This document shows, in pieces, positions 16,076 through 23,117 of a DNA stretch of 44,853 nucleotides. The notes beneath the pieces were generated by a model, which was not told the origin of the DNA, did no database searches, and saw only the letters and a list, made by a program, of their open reading frames with translations. The translations under genes were made by a program, and so were the position numbers. Positions within the stretch are counted from its first letter, which is position 1. Every line of letters begins with the position of its first letter. The stretch is from the NCBI GenBank assembly GCA_947168935.1, contig CAMVNV010000011.1, forward strand, positions 1 through 44,853, read 5' to 3'. This DNA is from an uncultured Butyrivibrio sp. (GTDB lineage: Bacteria > Bacillota > Clostridia > Lachnospirales > Lachnospiraceae).

Positions 16076-16990
16076 TTGAAAAAAGACAGCAGAACATGGG
16101 GAGAAAGGATCGTGAATAATCTAATGGATAAACTTGCAGATAAGATAAGTGCTACTGAAATGATCAAGGCTAATGCAGCTGCGGAGGCAGCTGAAACAGA
16201 AAGACTTCGTACTCAGGTAGTTCAGTATCAGCAGGAAATGGAGGAAATCCGTAAGAAGGCAGATGAACTGAAAAAACTGATCTCTGACCTTGCAGGTAAA
16301 GTTAATAATAGTTCAAAAGACGCAGACAATGAAGAGAATAAAAAGAATCTGGAGCTTTTGAACAAGAATATAGATGAAAGCTATAGAAAGCTGATAGATG
16401 CCTTTAAAGGTGACTTTGAAGATAATAATAAGGTTCTTATTGAAGCTCTTGGAACTAGTGTTGAGGGCAATAATAAAGCTCTTATTGAGGCACTTGGAGT
16501 CAGTGTTGAAAACAATAATAAGGCCCTTATTGAAGCCCTTAGTACAGGCGTAGAAGATAATAACAAGACTCTTATTAATGCTCTTGGTGCAGGAATAGAG
16601 GATAAGAATAAATCTTTTATTGAACAGATCAATAAAAGATTTGACGAAGAGCATAAATACACGCATGATATAGGTGTTCAGGTTTACAGAAATGTTCAGG
16701 CTTCAGCTCAGGACGAGAACAAGAAGCTGACAGATGATATAATAAAAAGAATTATTGATGAAAATGATCATCTTGCAATAAGCGTTGCAGATGAAACATC
16801 AGGACAGCTTCAAAGATCGTTGGAAGGACTTGCTGAAAAGCAGAAAGAGCTTGATAGAAAAATTGAAGCACTTCATCTTGCAACAGACAAAAATCATGCT
16901 TGTATAACAGTCTCTGTAATAACACTTATTGCAGTTCTGGCAGGCATCGCAGTAAATGTATTAAATATTATGGGGATTTTAAGGTTTTAA
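16076..16990 (+). CDS. tail-anchored coiled-coil protein with 15-residue repeats
   Basis: 304 residues from TTG 16076. GGGAGG at 16063-16068 is 7 nt away, so the longer upstream reading from 15995 is rejected. No enzyme motif is seen. Residues 35-85 are a charged coiled coil. Residues 102-191 are six consecutive 15-residue units of the form NNKxLIEALGxxVEx. Residues 200-270 are again helical and charged. The C-terminus holds a single hydrophobic span (ACITVSVITLIAVLAGIAVNV) with a very short tail, so most of the protein should face the cytoplasm if tail-anchored. Its stop codon directly abuts the start of the M23 endopeptidase gene, which suggests a joint role at the cell envelope. I do not recognise the family. 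Confidence 0.8.
   Translation: MKKDSRTWGERIVNNLMDKLADKISATEMIKANAAAEAAETERLRTQVVQYQQEMEEIRKKADELKKLISDLAGKVNNSSKDADNEENKKNLELLNKNIDESYRKLIDAFKGDFEDNNKVLIEALGTSVEGNNKALIEALGVSVENNNKALIEALSTGVEDNNKTLINALGAGIEDKNKSFIEQINKRFDEEHKYTHDIGVQVYRNVQASAQDENKKLTDDIIKRIIDENDHLAISVADETSGQLQRSLEGLAEKQKELDRKIEALHLATDKNHACITVSVITLIAVLAGIAVNVLNIMGILRF
16379..16648 (+). repeat. six 45-base tandem repeats in the coiled-coil gene
   Basis: Units begin at 16379, 16424, 16469, 16514, 16559 and 16604, each 45 bases. The encoded units run from SYRKLIDAFKGDFED through NNKALIEALGVSVEN to KNKSFIEQINKRFDE. The central three are most alike; the outer ones have diverged. Each 15-mer is one residue more than two heptads, so the hydrophobic stripe drifts along the helix. 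Confidence 0.9.
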
Positions 16991-18580
16991 ATGAAACATC
17001 TTACTAGACACTACAGAAAAATAGGATATTGGTTCTTAAGAGCATCACTTGTATTTGCATTTGTATGGTTATTCTTTATCCCGGGTTTCATCAGAGCGGA
17101 TTTTTCAGAAGATAATATATTTTATATCACGCTTAATGGAGAAAATGTCGGAATTGCTTCTTCCAAGGAGCAGGCATACGAATATTTAAGGGAAGCAAGA
17201 AGACTTCTTCAGCTTGATAACAGTGAGCTGGTTCTGGCAAGGGCTGACCTGGAAGTGACCGGTGATCATGTTGTATGGCAGAAAATGGATAGCTCAGACG
17301 AAGTCATCAACAAGATGAAAACAGTCCTTCAAAAGAATGAGAAGGGAACACTTCAAAGATGTTATACCATCAAGATCAATGACTTCTGTGTAAATGTTGC
17401 ATCCAAAGAAGAGGTTTTGCAGATACTCAATGCGGCTCTTGATAAGTATGACTTTGATGATGAATTTGAAGCAACCTTGATTCTTGATCCGGACAGAGAG
17501 GTCAATGTACTTACGACTAATGTGATCTCTTCTGTTGAGAATTATTATGAGGTTTCCGGATCAATCAGTGAATTCAAGTCATATGGTATCGCTGAATACA
17601 TTGACGAAGTATTCATGGAGGATACAGACTTTTCTTCAGACGAGATGGATTTTTCTGATTATGACCTCGGCGTTAAGACTTTGGATTTCGGTGATAAGGT
17701 TGAAGTAGTAGAAGCTTATCTTCCTGAAAGCGAACTTACAGATCTTGAGGTTGCGATCGAGGAAGTCACCAAGGATCAGGAGACCAATCAGATCTATGAA
17801 GTTAAACAGGGTGATACCCTTGGAACAATTGCTGCAGAGTTTAATCTGACCATAGAAGACCTTGTAGCAATGAATCCTACTATTGAGAATGAGAACTCGA
17901 TCATACGAATTGAAGATGAGATCATAGTCACAGTTCCTGAACCGGAACTTACTGTAGTTAGAACAGAGCTCGAATATGTTGAAGAAGACTATCAGGCTGA
18001 AATTCAGTATGTTGATAATGATTCATGGTATACAACAAAGACCGTGGTACTTCAGGAACCGTCAGATGGTCGACATAATGCCATCGTTTTAAATTATTAT
18101 GAAAACGATAAAGAAGTGTCTCAGGAGACAATTAAAGAAGAAGTTGTTTACGAGGCAGTTGCTAAGATAGTTGAAAGAGGAACAATAGTTCCACCTACCT
18201 ATATCAAGCCAATTTCCGGTGGAAGGCTTAGCTCCGGATTTGGATACAGATCTAGACCTACAGCAGGTGCAAGTTCTTACCATAAGGGCGTTGACTGGGC
18301 TACACCTGTAGGAACAGCGGTTATGGCATCCTCTGGTGGTGTTGTTACAAGAGCCGGATGGGGATCAGGATATGGATATGTAATTTATATCGATCATCCG
18401 GATGGAAGACAGACAAGATATGGACATTTGTCCAAGATACTCGTTTCTGTCGGAGATCATGTATCCCAGGGTCAGAAAATTGCTCTTAGTGGTAACACTG
18501 GTGTCAGCACAGGCGCTCACCTTCACTTCGAGATCCTTATCAACGGAGTTCAGGTGAATCCGCTTAACTACTTGTATTAA
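16991..18580 (+). CDS. membrane-anchored LysM-G5-M23 peptidoglycan endopeptidase
   Basis: 529 residues. An N-terminal membrane segment (FLRASLVFAFVWLFFIPGFI) places the rest outside the cell. After an unrecognised 240-residue region come a LysM domain (from about residue 270: EVKQGDTLGTIAAEFNLTIE, DLVAMNP), a G5-like domain (about 315-405, with TKTVVLQEPSDG and YEAVAKIVERGTI) and a C-terminal M23 metallopeptidase domain. The zinc ligands are visible: H431 and D435 in HKGVDW, and H510 and H512 in HLHFE. The enzyme should cut peptide cross-bridges in the wall. The ATG directly follows the stop of the coiled-coil gene, so translation is probably coupled. A terminator follows. The fold and active site look intact. 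Confidence 0.92.
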   Translation: MKHLTRHYRKIGYWFLRASLVFAFVWLFFIPGFIRADFSEDNIFYITLNGENVGIASSKEQAYEYLREARRLLQLDNSELVLARADLEVTGDHVVWQKMDSSDEVINKMKTVLQKNEKGTLQRCYTIKINDFCVNVASKEEVLQILNAALDKYDFDDEFEATLILDPDREVNVLTTNVISSVENYYEVSGSISEFKSYGIAEYIDEVFMEDTDFSSDEMDFSDYDLGVKTLDFGDKVEVVEAYLPESELTDLEVAIEEVTKDQETNQIYEVKQGDTLGTIAAEFNLTIEDLVAMNPTIENENSIIRIEDEIIVTVPEPELTVVRTELEYVEEDYQAEIQYVDNDSWYTTKTVVLQEPSDGRHNAIVLNYYENDKEVSQETIKEEVVYEAVAKIVERGTIVPPTYIKPISGGRLSSGFGYRSRPTAGASSYHKGVDWATPVGTAVMASSGGVVTRAGWGSGYGYVIYIDHPDGRQTRYGHLSKILVSVGDHVSQGQKIALSGNTGVSTGAHLHFEILINGVQVNPLNYLY

Positions 18581-18596
18581 CAAGAATAAATGCGTG

Positions 18597-18621
18597 AAAT
18601 GCTGATAGTTTCAGCATTTTT
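18597..18621 (+). terminator. intrinsic terminator after the M23 gene
   Basis: AAATGCTGA pairs with TCAGCATTT around TAGTT and runs into TTTTT. Confidence 0.85.
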
Positions 18622-18638
18622 CGCCAATGCTCTTTATG

Positions 18639-18667
18639 TTGCAAAAAATGCTATTCGTTGCTATAAT
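18639..18667 (+). promoter_or_regulatory. murA promoter
   Basis: TTGCAA (18639-18644), 17-nt spacer and TATAAT (18662-18667) with an extended TGC just upstream. This is a near-consensus vegetative promoter about 80 nt before murA. A second TATAAT at 18721-18726 has no good -35. Confidence 0.75.
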
Positions 18668-18747
18668 ACTAATTTGTGCGAGCATTTAATTAATTTGTGA
18701 TATTAGGCAAATGTCTCTTGTATAATATCGAGGCATGAGGTTTAAAT

Positions 18748-20040
18748 ATGGAAAGATATGTCATTAAGGGCGGTAATCCGCTGGCAGGTGAAGTTGAGAT
18801 AGGTGGTGCAAAGAATGCAGCACTTGCTATTCTGGCTGCTGCTATCATGACTGATGAAACAGTATATATAGATAATATGCCGGATGAAAGGGATACAAAT
18901 ATCCTTCTTCAGGCAATGGAAAGCATTGGTGTTATTGTTGACCGTGTAGACAGGCACAGCGTTAAGATCAATGCTGCTAATATTTGTAATCATACTATTG
19001 AGAATGAGTTCATTAAGAAGATGAGAGCATCTTATTATCTTATTGGAGCTCTTTTAGGAAAATATAAGCATGCACAGGTTGTACTTCCCGGTGGATGCGA
19101 TATTGGTCTTCGTCCAATTGACCAGCATATCAAAGGCTTTAATGCACTTGGTGCAACAGTAAATATAGAGCATGCAATTATCAATGCAGAAGCAGAGCAG
19201 CTTGTGGGAAGCCATATTTATCTGGATATGGTTTCTGTTGGAGCAACAATTAACATCATGCTTGCTGCATCTATGGCTAATGGTCAGACTATCATTGAAA
19301 ATGCTGCTAAAGAGCCGCATGTAGTTGACGTAGCCAACTTCCTTAACAGTATGGGTGCTAATATTAAGGGCGCCGGTACTGATGTTATTCGTATTAAAGG
19401 TGTTCAAAAGCTCCATGGAAGTGAATATACTATTATTCCTGACCAGATCGAAGCAGGAACATTTATGGTAGCTGCAGCTGCAACAAGAGGCGATGTAATT
19501 ATTAAAAACGTAATTCCTAAGCACCTTGAGTCTATTTCAGCTAAGCTTATAGAGATGGGATGTGTGATCCACGAATCTGATGACGCAGTAAGAGTTGAAG
19601 CTAGAAGACGTCCTATTGCAACACATGTTAAGACTCTTCCATATCCCGGGTTCCCTACAGACATGCAGCCACAGATAACTGTAGCACTTGGTCTTGCAAG
19701 TGGCGTAAGTATTGTTACTGAGAGTATCTTTGAGAACCGTTTCAAATATGTTGATCAGCTTACAAGAATGGGCGCCAGCATTAAGGTTGAAGGAAGCTCT
19801 GCAATTGTTAACGGTGTAGAGAGATATTCAGGAGCAGACATATCAGCACCTGATCTTCGTGCAGGAGCAGCACTTGTTATCGCTGGTCTTACAGCAGATG
19901 GATTTACTACAATTGACAATATTCATTTCATCGAAAGAGGATATGAAGACTTCGATATTAAGTTAAGAGAGCTTGGTGCTCAGATCGAGAAAGTCGATAC
20001 TGATGAGGAAGTCAGAAAGTTCGAACTTAAGATGGCTTGA
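18748..20040 (+). CDS. murA: UDP-N-acetylglucosamine 1-carboxyvinyltransferase
   Basis: 430 residues, full length for MurA. It catalyses the first committed step of peptidoglycan synthesis, the transfer of enolpyruvate from PEP to UDP-GlcNAc in the cytosol. The N-terminus MERYVIKGGNPLAGEVEIGG with K-N in GAKNAAL is the UDP-GlcNAc-binding start. Cys117 in LPGGCDIGLRPIDQH is the catalytic cysteine targeted by fosfomycin, so the enzyme should be sensitive at this residue. Further family blocks are PDQIEAGTFM, PYPGFPTDMQPQ and SAPDLRAGAALVIAGL. It has its own promoter and terminator, so it is monocistronic. Firmicutes often carry a second paralogue (MurZ) elsewhere. Confidence 0.97.
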   Translation: MERYVIKGGNPLAGEVEIGGAKNAALAILAAAIMTDETVYIDNMPDERDTNILLQAMESIGVIVDRVDRHSVKINAANICNHTIENEFIKKMRASYYLIGALLGKYKHAQVVLPGGCDIGLRPIDQHIKGFNALGATVNIEHAIINAEAEQLVGSHIYLDMVSVGATINIMLAASMANGQTIIENAAKEPHVVDVANFLNSMGANIKGAGTDVIRIKGVQKLHGSEYTIIPDQIEAGTFMVAAAATRGDVIIKNVIPKHLESISAKLIEMGCVIHESDDAVRVEARRRPIATHVKTLPYPGFPTDMQPQITVALGLASGVSIVTESIFENRFKYVDQLTRMGASIKVEGSSAIVNGVERYSGADISAPDLRAGAALVIAGLTADGFTTIDNIHFIERGYEDFDIKLRELGAQIEKVDTDEEVRKFELKMA

Positions 20041-20096
20041 TTCTGATATTAATTAGGATTTCATTATAGTCACTAATAAAAATGATTAATATAATT

Positions 20097-20136
20097 AACC
20101 AGCCTTATTGCTAAAGAGCTTTAAGGCTGGTTTTTT
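20097..20136 (+). terminator. intrinsic terminator after murA
   Basis: AACCAGCCTT and AAGGCTGGTT form a 10-bp stem around a 16-nt loop, followed by a run of T. In the opposite direction the arm ends in a shorter AT-rich tract, so it may also serve the convergent acyltransferase gene. Confidence 0.85.
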
Positions 20137-20175
20137 GTTCGTATATTTAAGGCTATCAGGTGACAGGGAATATGG

Positions 20176-21252
20176 TTATTTAGAGGCTTGTAGAGGCTTT
20201 CTTCCGATAGTGACAGGAAGGATCACCTGCTGTATCTTACCTGCAATAAGGCATATGATAATTGCAATGATAGAAGGAACGACTGCTGCGATCAGAGCGG
20301 CCGGAGTTGACGGTTCTGAAAGTACTTTAGTGAACTTGCCCATGACAGTCTGCAACAAGATTACAGGGTACTTATTCCACAACAGGATGGGAAGGGTGTT
20401 CATTCCCACATAGCCAATAGCTGAAATAGAATTACCAATAAGGCTTCCTGCATATAAGTAGGCCAGAGCAAAGCACACTGCGCTAAGAAGATACAGTACG
20501 AAGCTTCTTCCGTATTCGTCGGTCCTTGCACTTGTTTCACCGTTATAATACGAAAGTGCAATAGCAAGAATAAAGAAGGCAATAAAGCAAAGACATTTTT
20601 TTAACTTGGAATTATTAGCTGAATCTATGGCCATAACTCTGGGAGCGATTATCAGCCCGATCTCAGTAAATATCACATTACAAAGGGCAGTTTCAATATG
20701 CCAGGGCAAAGAGGCACTGCCAAGCTTTTTATTGATATAAAGCCCCATAGCCAGGCAAAAAAGACATAAGCTAAGGCGTAGTACAAGCCTGTGAAATCTG
20801 TTTTGCTTAACGATTGAAACAATAGCTTCAATCACATATACAAGCAGCATGACAACAAACAGGCAGGGAAGAAACCACAGGGAATTGTTCCATTTCATAT
20901 GGCCATTCTTTCCGCTTCCATACAGCATGTATCCAATATTTGGAAGGATATTTGTAGTGGAGATATCTTCGCCTAAAGTCTTAGAAGCGAATTTTCCAAG
21001 AAAAGAAAATATTAAGATACTTATGATCCCTGCGAACAGATATGGAATCACAATGGTACGTATTTTTTTTTCAAGAAAAGAGAAAAAAGAAGCCGCGTGC
21101 CTATAGGTGAAACCTGAGAGCATGAAAAAAACCGGTACAGCAGCCGGAACAAAGTACGTAAAATAGCGGCCGTTCCGAAGCACGTGCGCCAGAACGACCA
21201 CAAAAATAGCAAAGGCTTTAGCGTTATCAAGAGTAGAATTTCTAGTTGTCAT
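20176..21252 (-). CDS. acyltransferase 3 family membrane protein
   Basis: 358 residues with about ten predicted membrane spans. The N-terminus NSTLDNAKAFAIFVVVLAHV is the typical opening of the Acyltransferase 3 fold, with the conserved His in the first helix. VPVFFMLSGFTYR is the second family block. Members move acetyl or other short acyl groups onto sugars, peptidoglycan or exported glycans. The start overlaps the stop of the HD-GYP gene by four bases (ATGA), so translation is coupled and c-di-GMP turnover may be tied to the same process. It has no clear ribosome binding site of its own. The acceptor is unknown; surface polysaccharide acetylation is a reasonable guess. Confidence 0.82.
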   Translation of the reverse strand: MTTRNSTLDNAKAFAIFVVVLAHVLRNGRYFTYFVPAAVPVFFMLSGFTYRHAASFFSFLEKKIRTIVIPYLFAGIISILIFSFLGKFASKTLGEDISTTNILPNIGYMLYGSGKNGHMKWNNSLWFLPCLFVVMLLVYVIEAIVSIVKQNRFHRLVLRLSLCLFCLAMGLYINKKLGSASLPWHIETALCNVIFTEIGLIIAPRVMAIDSANNSKLKKCLCFIAFFILAIALSYYNGETSARTDEYGRSFVLYLLSAVCFALAYLYAGSLIGNSISAIGYVGMNTLPILLWNKYPVILLQTVMGKFTKVLSEPSTPAALIAAVVPSIIAIIICLIAGKIQQVILPVTIGRKPLQASK

Positions 21253-22334
21253 ATTATTTCTTCGATGTAAAGATCCGGTGTCTGAGTAAGGTCTACATAT
21301 TTTTCGCCAATACGGATAGTAGGCCTGGACAGATGATTTCTGTTAATAAATACGATATCACCTTCAAGTCCGTTGTTGAGGCGGACGCGATTAAGGAGAT
21401 AAGTGTTAACAATGTTACTAAGGAAGGTCATGATAGCGTTAGTGTCGTATTTTTGGAGTCCTTCACTTTCGAAAAGAGATATAGCTACAAAAGGACACAA
21501 AGGACCGCGGTAAACACGAGCGCTTGTCATAGCATCGTATACGTCTGCAATCGCAACTATCTTGGCAAAAGGATCAATCTGAGGACCTTGCAGGTGAAGT
21601 GGATATCCTGAGCCATCACAGCGTTCATGATGCATTAGAGCTGAATTTTTGACATGAGGATCAAGATCAGAGTTTTTCAAGATCTTGTAGCCTTCCTGAG
21701 GGTGTGTCTGTACAATAGTATATTCATATTCTGTGAGCTTGGCAGGTTTGGTTATGATCTGCTCAGGAATAACAAGCTTGCCAATATCATGAAGAAGACC
21801 AGCGGTGGTTAAAACATTGATATCCTCTTCAGACATCTTCAGCCATTGTCCAGCAACGTTACTGATAAGAGCAACATTAATACAATGAGTATATGTTGCA
21901 TCATCATACTGACGTAGCGAATGCATCATATCAAAGACGCTGGATGGTCCATTGGTGGAATTAATAAGGTCCAGTACAGGAGCCGTAAGCGCATCAACAT
22001 CAATGGGGGTATCATTGCGGACGATATTATTGATATTTCTTTCAAAACCTGAGGCAGCTGCTTCAAAATCCTGTTTGAACTGCTTGAACTCAGATGTTTG
22101 CTGAAGCCTTTGGGCGTAAGAAAGAGTCTGAAGTTCATCAATTGAAGGCTGGGAAACTTCTTCTATTTCATCTTCAACCAAAACGTTGACAGTTGAATAG
22201 AATTCCAGCTTGGCAATCGATTTGTCATCCAGAACGGCGCCTTTTGGAAGAATAAGTTGGTCATTATTGTACGTGTAAACATTTTCTGCAAGGACCATGC
22301 CTGGCAGGAGATTAGAGGTCATAGTACGCTTCAT
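21249..22334 (-). CDS. HD-GYP domain c-di-GMP phosphodiesterase
   Basis: About 361 residues from ATG 22334 (MKRTMTSNLL). AGGAGG on the minus strand (22352-22347) is 12 nt upstream, a longish gap, but no closer start exists. The N-terminal 110 residues are an unclassified sensory or adaptor region. The HD-GYP domain is intact: GLLHDIGKLVIPEQI with the HD pair, QTHPQEGYKIL, MHHERCDGSGYPLHL as the GYP signature, and IVAIADVYDAMTSARVYR. It should hydrolyse c-di-GMP to pGpG or GMP. The C-terminal 70 residues resemble a small beta domain. It is first in an operon with the acyltransferase and has a strong own promoter flanked by a direct repeat. Confidence 0.92.
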   Translation of the reverse strand: MKRTMTSNLLPGMVLAENVYTYNNDQLILPKGAVLDDKSIAKLEFYSTVNVLVEDEIEEVSQPSIDELQTLSYAQRLQQTSEFKQFKQDFEAAASGFERNINNIVRNDTPIDVDALTAPVLDLINSTNGPSSVFDMMHSLRQYDDATYTHCINVALISNVAGQWLKMSEEDINVLTTAGLLHDIGKLVIPEQIITKPAKLTEYEYTIVQTHPQEGYKILKNSDLDPHVKNSALMHHERCDGSGYPLHLQGPQIDPFAKIVAIADVYDAMTSARVYRGPLCPFVAISLFESEGLQKYDTNAIMTFLSNIVNTYLLNRVRLNNGLEGDIVFINRNHLSRPTIRIGEKYVDLTQTPDLYIEEII

Positions 22335-22364
22335 AAGAAAGTGTGTCCTCCTAAAGATGGAAAT

Positions 22365-22434
22365 GTACACAAAACCACAATTTAATTATAAATTCACATA
22401 TAACAAAAGTCAAAACTGTGAATAGTACACAAAA
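22365..22434. promoter_or_regulatory. paired GTACACAAAA motifs flanking the HD-GYP promoter
   Basis: GTACACAAAA occurs at 22365-22374 and again at 22425-22434, exactly 60 bp apart and in the same orientation. One copy is upstream of the -35 and one lies near the expected transcription start. This is a good arrangement for repressor looping or cooperative binding. The protein is unknown. Confidence 0.45.
22385..22413 (-). promoter_or_regulatory. promoter of the HD-GYP/acyltransferase operon
   Basis: On the minus strand TTGACT (22413-22408), 17-nt spacer, TATAAT (22390-22385). Near consensus, about 50 nt before the start codon. Confidence 0.8.
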
Positions 22435-22490
22435 AATGTAAAGCCATATTGAGGAAATGGCATAAAATCGGAAAAAACATTACCAAGTTA

Positions 22491-22520
22491 TTGATAATTG
22501 TCAAAGCAGTAAGCTATACT
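22491..22520 (+). promoter_or_regulatory. promoter of the small protein gene at 22561
   Basis: TTGATA (22491-22496), 18-nt spacer, TATACT (22515-22520). Start of transcription would be near 22527. It is divergent to the HD-GYP promoter. Confidence 0.65.
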
Positions 22521-22560
22521 TACTATGAACGTTTAGGGGGGATTTAGGAAGGCACAGTAC

Positions 22561-22938
22561 ATGAGGAATATTAAAGAGGACCGCAGTGCGGCTGATATAA
22601 TAGACCAGCTTAGAAAAGAGCATTTTACTTTTTCTCAGGTTAATCCTGATATTTTTCCAGATTTTCAGGCTCATGACAGATCAACGAGATTTCTGAAAGA
22701 AAAGTGGGATAAGTCAGGTAAGGCAGAACGCGTAATGATACTTCAGTCTCTTTTAGAGAATGAAAAGGCTAAGCAGAGAAGACTTGAGGAACTTATAGAA
22801 GAGGCAAAAAGATGTCTTGATGACGATGAAAAAAAGATCGTTGATGCAAGAAAAAAGCACCTTAGAACTCTTAAATATGGTCGTATACCTGCACTGTTTA
22901 TTAAAGACGATGAAGATGAATTAAAAGCAGCAGACTGA
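22561..22938 (+). CDS. small charged protein of unknown function
   Basis: 125 residues. I do not recognise it. The N-terminal half (RSAADIIDQLRKEHFTFSQV, then NPDIFPDFQAHDRSTRFLKE) is mixed. Residues 60-105 are a strongly charged helix, KAKQRRLEELIEEAKRCLDD and onward, suited to a coiled coil. No signal peptide, membrane span or catalytic motif is seen. It has its own promoter and an intrinsic terminator overlapping its stop codon, so it is expressed alone, divergent to the HD-GYP gene. The single Cys and high Lys/Glu content give no function. It is a real gene by codon use, promoter and terminator. Confidence 0.75.
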   Translation: MRNIKEDRSAADIIDQLRKEHFTFSQVNPDIFPDFQAHDRSTRFLKEKWDKSGKAERVMILQSLLENEKAKQRRLEELIEEAKRCLDDDEKKIVDARKKHLRTLKYGRIPALFIKDDEDELKAAD

Positions 22939-22965
22939 TAGCATAAGCTATGGTCTGCTATTTTT
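22929..22965 (+). terminator. terminator overlapping the stop codon of the small protein gene
   Basis: AGCAGAC (22929-22935) pairs with GTCTGCT (22953-22959), with inner ATAGC-ATAA-GCTAT, followed by ATTTTT. The stem begins inside the last codons. Confidence 0.8.
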
Positions 22966-22990
22966 ATCACAAAAGTTTGTCATAAAATGG

Positions 22991-23006
22991 GCGCAAGTAG
23001 TTGCGC
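22991..23006 (+). promoter_or_regulatory. perfect small hairpin upstream of the galactanase gene
   Basis: GCGCAA-GTAG-TTGCGC, a perfect 6-bp stem with a 4-nt loop, in the intergenic region. It may be an operator or RNA hairpin. Confidence 0.35.
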
Positions 23007-23072
23007 ACAGATTTGGTGATAATTAAGCAAGCTAAAGCTATGATATTGCTGTATTATATTAGTATGATAATC

Positions 23073-23096
23073 AAAACCGCATCTGTTGCGGGTTTT
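23073..23096 (+). promoter_or_regulatory. terminator-like hairpin in the galactanase leader
   Basis: AAAACC-GC pairs with GC-GGGTTTT (one bulged G) around ATCTGTT, and the 3' arm runs into TTTTATT just before the ribosome binding site AAGGGGG (23106-23112). If real it could attenuate galactanase transcription. Confidence 0.4.
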
Positions 23097-23117
23097 ATTC
23101 TATATAAGGGGGATATA

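Noticed and set aside
20108-20413. 101-codon plus-strand frame after murA
   Set aside because: It begins within the murA terminator loop and runs antisense to the acyltransferase gene.
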